A stretch of DNA of 9,095 nucleotides from Candidatus Woesearchaeota archaeon (GTDB lineage: Archaea > Nanobdellota > Nanobdellia > Woesearchaeales > CG1-02-33-12): assembly GCA_017609385.1 (NCBI GenBank), contig JAFCEA010000025.1, positions 1 to 9,095 on the forward strand. The letters are read 5' to 3'. Positions 4,411 through 9,095 of this stretch are shown piece by piece; position 1 is the stretch's first letter, and each line of letters starts with the position of its first letter. Below the pieces are notes generated by a model that was given only the letters and a program-made list of their open reading frames with translations, was not told the DNA's origin and made no database searches. The position numbers and the translations under genes are program-made.

Positions 4411-5100
4411 CTATTTCTTAATATACTGTTCTAATTTTTTATGATCTCGTGGGTGAATATGTAATTGTAATATATCTCCTGCTTCTAAAATAAAGTCCTT
4501 ATCCGCCATTATCGTTCTTTCACCTTCCTTGTTTTTCTCTCTATATACCCCAACAATATTATAATCTTTATGAATTTTAAGAGGTATAGTGGATATATTT
4601 TTACCCTCCAACATAGAGCCAGGTTCAATTTCAATGGGCATTAGTTCTGATTCCCCTGCTGAGGTTATGCGTTCTGTTAGTTTTGGGTCACCAGCCATAT
4701 ACCTGAGCAGAATTTTGGCTGCAGCCCTTTCCGGATTTACTGTCAAGATTCCATTTTTAGTAAATGCTTCCTCAGATTCTTCATCCTGAACAATTGACAT
4801 AATCTTATCTACTTTTTTATGATGGTTTTTGACATATAAGCATGATATAAGATTTTCACCATCATTATCTCTGGCTGCAATAAATACATCAAACTCAGTT
4901 GTACTATTCTTATTAAGAACATCCTTTTTTATTTCACCTTCTAAAAATAATATTCCATCTAAACTATTTGAAGTATCCTTACATAGCTTCTCATCTTTAT
5001 CAACAAGAACAACATAATCCTTTCTATTTGCTAATCTTTTTGCAATAACCAGACCATATGGATTTATTCCCTCTATAACAATCTTTCTAGAGCTTGCCAT
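4411..5100 (-). CDS. TrkA/RCK-family protein (TrkA-N plus TrkA-C)
   Basis: This 229-residue protein has a Rossmann-type TrkA-N domain (about 5-140) and a TrkA-C (RCK_C) domain (about 150-229; ELMPIEIEPGSMLEGK, ADKDFILEAGDILQLHI). Such proteins sense nucleotides or ligands and gate potassium channels or transporters from the cytoplasmic side. The acidic residue ending strand 2 is present (VVLVDKD, Asp34), as is FIAARDNDGENLISC (73-87). The glycine-rich loop, normally GxGxxG, reads GINPYG (11-16) and lacks the middle glycine, so nucleotide binding may be altered. No Trk/Ktr membrane subunit or ion-channel gene is next to it. The ATG at 5100 has no ribosome binding site but has a TATA box about 26 nt upstream, so the transcript is probably leaderless. 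Confidence 0.85.
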   Translation of the reverse strand: MASSRKIVIEGINPYGLVIAKRLANRKDYVVLVDKDEKLCKDTSNSLDGILFLEGEIKKDVLNKNSTTEFDVFIAARDNDGENLISCLYVKNHHKKVDKIMSIVQDEESEEAFTKNGILTVNPERAAAKILLRYMAGDPKLTERITSAGESELMPIEIEPGSMLEGKNISTIPLKIHKDYNIVGVYREKNKEGERTIMADKDFILEAGDILQLHIHPRDHKKLEQYIKK

Positions 5101-5120
5101 TTTTTCTTAGTTTTTTAAAT

Positions 5121-5130
5121 TATTTTTAAG
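5121..5130 (-). promoter_or_regulatory. TATA box of the TrkA-family gene
   Basis: Reads CTTAAAAATA on the minus strand, centred about 26 nt before ATG 5100, in the 45-nt gap after pdxS. The TrkA-family gene can therefore be transcribed separately from pdxS. Confidence 0.4.
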
Positions 5131-5145
5131 TTCAATAAATAAAAT

Positions 5146-6072
5146 TTATCTGTCCCGCATTTTATCTTTCTCTTCTAAAGAGTCTATTGCAGTGCCTTTC
5201 ATTGCTTCGCCTAAACCCCTGGAAAATTCTAATAGCTTAGCAGGGTCATTCCAGTATCTGACAGCCTCAACTATTGCCTTAGCCCTTACGTCTGGATCAT
5301 CTGACTTAAATATCCCGCTTCCAACAAAGACACCATCTGCTCCTAGCTTCATCATATAGGCTGCATCTGCAGGAGTTGCTATGCCGCCAGCTGCAAAGTT
5401 TAATACTGGAAGTTTTCCTGATTTTGCAACTTCATATACAAGCTCATAGGAAACTCCATATTCCTGGGCTTTTCTTCTTAGCTCATCTTCCATACCCTTT
5501 TTGCCTTCTTTAATCAGAAACTTGTCATATTTCTGTAAGCCAACAAGGTATGCTATCTCTTTTCTGATTATTCTCATATGCTCTATTGCCTGGTTTACAT
5601 CACCTGTTCCTGCCTCTCCCTTTGTTCTTATCATCATGGCTCCTTCATAAATCCTTCTCAATGCCTCTCCAAGGTCGCGGGCACCGCAGACAAATGGTGC
5701 TTTAAATTCTCTCTTGTTTATATGGTATTTTTTATCTGCTGGAGTCAGTACTTCACTTTCATCTATAAAATCAATTCCAAGAGCTTCAAGCATTCTTGCT
5801 TCTCCATAATGGCCAATTCTTGCCTTTGCCATGACTGGTATTTTTATATCCTCATCATTCATTATATCTTCAATCTTGTTTACTGGAGCTGTTCTTGCTA
5901 CTCCCTTCTCTTTTCTAATATCCGATGGAACCATGTATAATGCCATTACTGCAACAGCCCCTGCCTCCTGGGCTATTCGTGCTTGTCCTAACTCGGTTAC
6001 ATCCATAATAACCCCACCAGCAAGACCCTTTAGAATTTTTTCTATATTCTCTTTTGAGTATTTTTTTGACAT
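5146..6072 (-). CDS. pdxS: Pyridoxal 5'-phosphate synthase subunit PdxS
   Basis: The 308-residue protein is a clear PdxS/SNZ-family TIM barrel. It makes pyridoxal 5'-phosphate from ribose 5-phosphate, glyceraldehyde 3-phosphate and ammonia, the last normally supplied by the glutaminase PdxT. Key segments are GGVIMDVTE (Asp24), VPVMAKARIGH-type IPVMAKARIGH (Lys83), FIDESEVLTPADKKYH, FVCGARDLGEALRRI, RTKGEAGTG (Lys151) and NFAAGGIATPADAAYMMKLGADGVFVGSGIF. Asp24, Lys83 and Lys151 correspond to the B. subtilis Asp24, Lys81 and Lys149. The usual ALERVPADIR reads ALYMVPSDIR here, and a modest insertion lies around 172-195. GGGGTGA (6079-6085) 6 nt before the ATG supports the start. No pdxT is in the window. 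The next gene upstream ends 59 nt away in the same direction. Confidence 0.97.
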   Translation of the reverse strand: MSKKYSKENIEKILKGLAGGVIMDVTELGQARIAQEAGAVAVMALYMVPSDIRKEKGVARTAPVNKIEDIMNDEDIKIPVMAKARIGHYGEARMLEALGIDFIDESEVLTPADKKYHINKREFKAPFVCGARDLGEALRRIYEGAMMIRTKGEAGTGDVNQAIEHMRIIRKEIAYLVGLQKYDKFLIKEGKKGMEDELRRKAQEYGVSYELVYEVAKSGKLPVLNFAAGGIATPADAAYMMKLGADGVFVGSGIFKSDDPDVRAKAIVEAVRYWNDPAKLLEFSRGLGEAMKGTAIDSLEEKDKMRDR

Positions 6073-6105
6073 TACAACTCACCCCAAGGCAGGTATGTTT
6101 TTGAA

Positions 6106-6120
6106 GTTTATTAATTTATT
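6106..6120 (-). promoter_or_regulatory. Possible TATA box of pdxS
   Basis: Reads AATAAATTAATAAAC on the minus strand. A start about 25 nt downstream would fall just ahead of the GGGGTGA ribosome binding site at 6079-6085. It overlaps the gap after the unknown upstream gene, so pdxS may have its own promoter. Confidence 0.35.
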
Positions 6121-6131
6121 TGTTTTAGATT

Positions 6132-7178
6132 TTATTCTGGCTTTGGCAGCATATAACTGCTGACATAATCAATAAAGCTCTTGTCAAAGGATTCATCATG
6201 TATGAAGCTGTTTTTTACTCCAAGAAGATGTATTGCCCATGAGATTAGGTTTGTTTTTTCAGCCTGGTTTAGTTTTTTGTAACTATTTTTGGTTGTACCA
6301 TTATTTTTTATTTTTTCATAATAACCTAAAACATTATTGTCAAGCTTGTTTATGATTTTTACCATGCTTTCTGTAGGAGCCATAAATGGATTTGCAAGGA
6401 TTTGCTCCAGTTCATATTTTTTTCTTGCTGTTTTTCCTTTCACTTTTTTAAATCCTGCTTTTGTAATACCCCTGATGAGGTAGGCAGCTATTTTCTCAGA
6501 TGAGAAAATAATCTCTTTTATGATGTAATTATGAGCCAATGGTCTGTAGGGCTCTCCTGGGGATGTGCTTCCTGCATATAGGTTTACCCATTCTGCATAG
6601 TATTCATTATTTATTCTTGTGACAGGCAGTGAGTTTAAATCAACATCCCGCATTATATAAGGGTTGGATTTGGATGAAACCTTGATAATTGCCTTTGTAT
6701 TGTAGTCCTTTATCTTTATCTTACTGTTGTGTTTTTGCATTGCTGAAAAAAGTTTCCATCCAAGGAACAGGTCATAGAACAACATAACCCTTTTCCTTTT
6801 GTCTGTTCTGCCAGTCCAGCTAATGCCTCTTCTTGAGAAATCCTTATGGCTTTTATTGTAGAATTTTTCGCACATCTCAATAATTTTCTGCTGGGGCATT
6901 ATATGATTTTTAAGGCATTTTTCTTTTGTTAGTATAGGTATATTAATGGTTTTGTATCTCTTTTTGAATGAATTAGGTGAGATTTCCTTTCCATACATAT
7001 CAGGTAGAATCATTTGCTCTTTTGGGATATAAATAAACTCATTACCCTCCATCTCAATAATAACGCTCAGAAGTTCTTCAATTCCTCTGAAGCTTTTTTT
7101 TATTTCTATCTTTTTCTTTATCTGGCTTTTTGTCAACCCTTGAAAATAAAAATTCCAAAGTTCTTTTAAGCTTGTCAT
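6132..7178 (-). CDS. Conserved-looking 348-residue protein of unknown function
   Basis: I do not recognise this protein. It is lysine-rich and soluble, with no signal peptide or convincing membrane helix. The N-terminal third is helical and charged (LTKSQIKKKIEIKKS). The middle carries an arginine-rich stretch, FSRRGISWTGRTDKRKR (about 113-129), then a segment with many fixed-looking residues, NEYYAEWVNLYAGSTSPGEP (about 191-210), followed by YRPLAHNYI. The C-terminal third is helical (LNQAEKTNLISWAIHLLGV). A basic middle suggests nucleic-acid contact, but no known fold could be named. ATG 7178 lacks a ribosome binding site and lies about 30 nt from a TATA-like box, so it is probably leaderless. 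It is the gene immediately upstream of pdxS, though the 59-nt gap contains a possible promoter. Confidence 0.85.
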   Translation of the reverse strand: MTSLKELWNFYFQGLTKSQIKKKIEIKKSFRGIEELLSVIIEMEGNEFIYIPKEQMILPDMYGKEISPNSFKKRYKTINIPILTKEKCLKNHIMPQQKIIEMCEKFYNKSHKDFSRRGISWTGRTDKRKRVMLFYDLFLGWKLFSAMQKHNSKIKIKDYNTKAIIKVSSKSNPYIMRDVDLNSLPVTRINNEYYAEWVNLYAGSTSPGEPYRPLAHNYIIKEIIFSSEKIAAYLIRGITKAGFKKVKGKTARKKYELEQILANPFMAPTESMVKIINKLDNNVLGYYEKIKNNGTTKNSYKKLNQAEKTNLISWAIHLLGVKNSFIHDESFDKSFIDYVSSYMLPKPE

Positions 7179-7183
7179 AATAA

Positions 7184-7197
7184 CTACTTAAAAGTAG
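7184..7197. promoter_or_regulatory. Inverted repeat at the start of the unknown gene's transcript
   Basis: CTACTT (7184-7189) and AAGTAG (7192-7197) are perfect inverted copies with a 2-nt spacer. The site lies between the minus-strand TATA box (about 7204-7213) and the ATG at 7178, where a bound protein could block initiation. Confidence 0.35.
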
Positions 7198-7203
7198 AGC
7201 TAG

Positions 7204-7213
7204 TTAATAAACC
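7204..7213 (-). promoter_or_regulatory. TATA box of the 348-residue gene
   Basis: Minus strand reads GGTTTATTAA, with AAAGG before it, about 30 nt upstream of ATG 7178. It resembles the AAGGTTTATAAA part of the 21-bp promoter repeats. Confidence 0.5.
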
Positions 7214-7230
7214 TTTGTTTTTCCATAAAT

Positions 7231-7240
7231 CTTTTAAAGA
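7231..7240 (+). promoter_or_regulatory. TATA box of the tRNA gene
   Basis: CTTTTAAAGA is centred about 27 nt before the first base of the tRNA (7263), the usual archaeal spacing. Confidence 0.5.
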
Positions 7241-7262
7241 TATTTATCTTGCTTTATTTTAT

Positions 7263-7429
7263 ACGGCTGTGGTCTAGTGGTATGACATGACCCTCCCAAG
7301 GTCATTGCCCGGGTTCAAACAAATGGTTACGCGCATTTGATACGCAAAGAGCGACATTCAATTACTTTGTAATTGAAGTCCCTCACGCTCGCTTCGCTCG
7401 CAATCAGGTTGAAAGTCCCGGCAGCCGTA
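7263..7429 (+). tRNA. tRNA-Gly (anticodon CCC), interrupted by an intron in the T loop
   Basis: The 7-bp acceptor stem pairs ACGGCTG (7263-7269) with CAGCCGT (7422-7428), with discriminator A at 7429 and no encoded CCA. The D arm is GTC...GAC with GG in the loop (7272-7286). The anticodon stem TGACC/GGTCA (7288-7292, 7300-7304) holds loop CTCCCAA with anticodon CCC at 7295-7297. The variable region is 4 nt. The T stem is CCGGG (7309-7313) with CCCGG (7417-7421). The T loop is split. Removing 7320-7415 gives TTCAAAT, a canonical loop, and a mature RNA of 71 nt. The first pair is A1-U72 rather than the usual G1-C72 of glycine tRNAs. Standard scans that expect introns after position 37 may miss this gene. 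Confidence 0.88.
7320..7415 (+). other. 96-nt tRNA intron in the T loop with a bulge-helix-bulge fold
   Basis: The junctions fold as a textbook archaeal bulge-helix-bulge. The T stem (CCGGG/CCCGG) is followed by a 3-nt bulge AGT (7414-7416) and a 4-bp central helix TTCA/TGAA (7314-7317 with 7410-7413). A 3-nt bulge AAC (7318-7320) on the other strand comes next, then an outer helix with TGGTT/AATCA (7324-7328 with 7402-7406). Cutting after the second base of each bulge yields exons that join as TTCAAA+T. Inside are a 9-bp hairpin (7357-7365 with 7369-7377, loop TTT) and GAGCG/CGCTC (7349-7353 with 7386-7390). The location is between tRNA positions 59 and 60, not the common 37/38. At 96 nt it is too short for a normal group I intron, and it encodes no protein. 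Confidence 0.75.
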
Positions 7430-7446
7430 TAATTCATTAAAATAAA

Positions 7447-8141
7447 ATGAGCATAGCTGAAAATTATAAAAAAATAAGAAAAGAGATTCCCGGCCATGTA
7501 ACCTTAGTTGTTGCGGCAAAGCAAAGAACAAAGAAAGAGATAGAAGAACTTATTGAGGCGGGTGCTACAGACATAGGAGAGAATTATGTTCAGGAAGCGC
7601 AGGAAATGTATGGGCTGCTTGGAGAGAAAGCAAAAAAAGTCAAATGGCACATGATAGGTTATTTGCAGACAAACAAAATAAACAAAGTCATTCCTATTTT
7701 TGATGTAATACAGACTGTTGAATCATATGAAAAAGCACAAGCAATAGACAAGAGGGTTGAAGCAGCTGGAAAAACCATAATCCCTGTTTATATAGAAATA
7801 AATATTGGAGAAGAGATACAAAAAGCAGGCATAAAGCCAGAATATGAGGTTATTGAAAACCTTGTTAAGCAAATCTCCAGTTTAAGCCATTTAAGTCTGG
7901 AAGGCTTAATGACAATGGGCCCAAGATTTGGACAATGGGCCCAAGATTTGGAGACCCTGAAAATTCCCGCCCATATTTCAGAAAAACAAAGGAAATCTTT
8001 GACAAGATCAAGACCCTTAACCTGCCAAATGTTAGCATGAAAACACTATCAATGGGAATGACAAATTCCTATAAAGTCGCAATAGAGGAAGGAAGCAACA
8101 TGGTAAGAATTGGCACTGCAATATTTGGAGAAAGGAAATAA
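7447..8141 (+). pseudogene. yggS: YggS/PLPBP-family PLP homeostasis protein, frameshifted by a 20-bp duplication
   Basis: The family (COG0325; YggS, PROSC/PLPBP) binds pyridoxal 5'-phosphate on a TIM-barrel lysine and balances B6 vitamers; it is not known as an enzyme. Motifs are clear: TLVVAAKQRTKKEI with the PLP lysine (Lys25), ATDIGENYVQEA, WHMIGYLQTNKINKV, LSLEGLMTMGPRFG, then SMGMTNSYKVAIEEG and MVRIGTAIFG at the C-terminus. The last two lie in a different frame. An exact tandem copy of 20 nt (7911-7930, 7931-7950) shifts the frame, so translation from ATG 7447 ends at 8040 with a foreign tail. With one copy removed, the gene encodes a normal-looking 224-residue protein. It begins 17 nt after the tRNA with no obvious promoter or ribosome binding site. 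It may be a real mutation or an assembly error. Confidence 0.9.
7911..7950 (+). repeat. Exact 20-bp tandem duplication inside yggS
   Basis: 7911-7930 and 7931-7950 are identical (GACAATGGGCCCAAGATTTG). The unit includes the palindrome GGGCCC. Because 20 is not a multiple of 3, it shifts the reading frame and disrupts an otherwise intact gene. Confidence 0.95.
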
Positions 8142-8173
8142 ATTTTAGATTGACAAATCATGAGGTATTTAAA

Positions 8174-8884
8174 ATGAAAATAAATGCAATTTTGGGATTA
8201 TTGCTGGTTATTGCCTTAATAGGATTAACAGGATGCCAGCAGGAAAAAGAAGAGCAGACAATAAATGTTCAGGGAAACTCAGAGCTTACATTTGATCCTG
8301 ATGAGGCAGAGGTATGGGCAGGAATTTCTATTGTAAAGGATACTGCAGAAGAGGCACAGTCAGAGGCAAACAAGGTTATTAATGCAATCATTGACGGCTT
8401 AAGGTACAAGGGAATCAGCGAGGACGACATTGAAACAGAAAGATTAAATCTGCGTGAAGAAAGAACGTGGACGAAGGATGAAGGCTCAAAGGTTATTGGC
8501 TGGAGGGCAACACAGACACTAAAGGTAAAAACAACTGACTTAACTAAGGTTGGAACAATAGTGGATGTTGCTGTTAATAATGGGGCAAACCAGATAAATA
8601 ACATAAACTTTGGATTAAGCGAGGAAAAAGAGCAGGAATATAAAAAGCAGGCATTGTCAGAAGCAGCAAAGAATGCAAAGGAAAAAGCAGAAATTCTTGC
8701 AGAAAGCCTTGGAGCCAAACTAGGAAAAATAAAAACAGTTTCAGAAAGCAACTTCTATTACATGCCTTATAGGTATGCAATGGCAGAAACAGTAGGAGTA
8801 GAAGCTGTTAAGGAAGCTGCAACAGTAATGCCTTCTGATGTAAAGGTTACAGCTAATGTGAACATAGTTTATTATATAAAATAA
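8174..8884 (+). CDS. SIMPL-domain (DUF541, YggE/BP26-like) lipoprotein
   Basis: The start is ATG 8174, behind GAGGT at 8162-8166. It gives 236 residues opening with a clean lipoprotein signal, MKINAILGLLLVIALIGLTG then Cys21, so the protein should be exported and lipid-anchored. A TTG at 8150 would add eight residues ahead of the signal peptide and is unlikely. The mature part is a SIMPL domain: INVQGNSELTFDPDEAEVWAG (strand with 'G.g....pD.a.i..gi'), a helix with DTAEEAQSEANKVINAIIDGL, GISEDDIETERLNLREERTW, IGWRATQTLKVKTTDLTKVG, and GANQINNINFGLSEEKEQEYKKQALSEAAKNAKEKAEILAESLG split across the domain's end. YggE-type proteins are linked to stress tolerance without a known reaction. The gene starts 32 nt after the yggS stop, in the same direction. 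Confidence 0.9.
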   Translation: MKINAILGLLLVIALIGLTGCQQEKEEQTINVQGNSELTFDPDEAEVWAGISIVKDTAEEAQSEANKVINAIIDGLRYKGISEDDIETERLNLREERTWTKDEGSKVIGWRATQTLKVKTTDLTKVGTIVDVAVNNGANQINNINFGLSEEKEQEYKKQALSEAAKNAKEKAEILAESLGAKLGKIKTVSESNFYYMPYRYAMAETVGVEAVKEAATVMPSDVKVTANVNIVYYIK

Positions 8885-8905
8885 ACTTATTTTTTTATTT
8901 TTTAA
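8885..8905 (+). terminator. Poly-T terminator after the SIMPL gene
   Basis: Two T runs, 8890-8897 and 8899-8904, follow the stop codon within 20 nt, with no stem. They lie between two convergent genes. Confidence 0.6.
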
Positions 8906-8908
8906 GAA

Positions 8909-9095
8909 TTATATTTTTTTCATAAGCTCTTTTTCTGTTATAGCTTCAACAGTCTCAAACATTGTTTTAAGGCCGAGCTTCAAAGAATCCTTGTCGCATA
9001 TTTTATTATGCACATAAGGCGAGATAAACCACTTTTTCTCAAGCTCTGAGAAGGGATTAACAAAGAATATTGTTAATTTGTCAAATTTTATTAAT
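8909..9095 (-). CDS. C-terminal part of an unrecognised protein, cut off by the window edge
   Basis: The minus strand is open from the right edge to a TAA at 8909-8911, giving 61 codons. The visible end contains FDKLTIFFVNPFSELEKKW, then FISPYVHNKICDKDSLKLG, and finishes with a helix, TVEAITEKELMKKI. It looks like a soluble alpha/beta protein, but I cannot name the family from this fragment. It is convergent with the SIMPL gene, and codon use resembles its neighbours. Confidence 0.7.
   Translation of the reverse strand, partial: LIKFDKLTIFFVNPFSELEKKWFISPYVHNKICDKDSLKLGLKTMFETVEAITEKELMKKI

Noticed and set aside
5578..6163. Two plus-strand open frames across pdxS
   Set aside because: They are antisense shadows of a confidently identified gene, with Cys/Ser/Phe-rich low-complexity translations and no start signals.
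7320..7415. Group I or other self-splicing intron in the tRNA
   Set aside because: It is only 96 nt long, and no conserved core pairing was found. The junctions fit the protein-spliced bulge-helix-bulge form exactly.
7935..8141. Separate 68-residue gene starting MGPRFG
   Set aside because: Its sequence is the C-terminal third of YggS, displaced by the 20-bp duplication. The ATG is an internal codon with no ribosome binding site.
8150..8173. TTG start adding eight residues to the SIMPL lipoprotein
   Set aside because: It would bury the lipoprotein signal behind a polar extension. ATG 8174 has a GAGGT site at proper spacing.
8269..8780. Minus-strand open frames within the SIMPL gene
   Set aside because: They oppose a gene with clear lipoprotein and SIMPL features. 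Their Ser/Phe-rich translations are typical of antisense frames.

Overview
The window looks like a chromosomal segment of an AT-rich archaeon. The archaeal signs are direct. Many genes have a TATA/BRE-like box about 25-30 nt before an ATG and no ribosome binding site, which suggests leaderless transcripts. Others carry strong GGAGG-type sites. A tRNA gene is interrupted by an intron whose ends fold into a bulge-helix-bulge. The gene set (TraB-family protein, PRC-barrel protein, small PHA-granule-region-type protein, TrkA/RCK protein, PdxS, degenerate site-2-protease homologue) is in keeping with a small-genome archaeon such as a DPANN lineage (Woesearchaeota/Pacearchaeota-like). That finer placement is inference.

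Layout. Positions 1-589 (minus strand) hold a two-gene membrane-protein unit: a DUF2178-like four-helix protein overlapping a cut-off second protein by 4 nt. Upstream, 626-743, is a dense control region with a TATA box, a perfect inverted repeat and three direct repeats. Positions 865-1700 (plus) are the AT-richest part: a predicted lipoprotein with an HExxH motif, then a cluster of four GGCTATAAA repeats, then a small two-helix membrane protein whose frame is broken at an A run. Positions 1745-2844 (minus) are an M50-like membrane protein with a degraded zinc motif and an overlapping small membrane protein. Positions 2887-3976 (minus) are a TraB-family gene and a PHA_gran_rgn-type gene, each preceded by the same 21-bp promoter repeat. 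A PRC-barrel gene (4106-4381, plus) is divergent from them. Positions 4411-7178 (minus) are a TrkA/RCK protein, pdxS and an unrecognised 348-residue protein. Positions 7263-8884 (plus) are tRNA-Gly(CCC) with a 96-nt T-loop intron, a frameshifted yggS homologue and a SIMPL-domain lipoprotein. The window ends in a cut-off minus-strand gene.

How the genes fit together. PdxS makes pyridoxal 5'-phosphate, and the YggS/PLPBP family binds and buffers it, so two vitamin-B6 genes sit within 1.4 kb of each other. The yggS copy carries an exact 20-bp tandem duplication that shifts its frame. The remaining genes are mostly single-gene or two-gene units with their own promoters. I see no CRISPR array, transposase, integrase or recognisable defence cassette. 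The most unusual elements are the T-loop tRNA intron, the 20-bp duplication in yggS, the shared 21-bp promoter repeat and the repeat-rich regions at 626-743 and 1354-1457.
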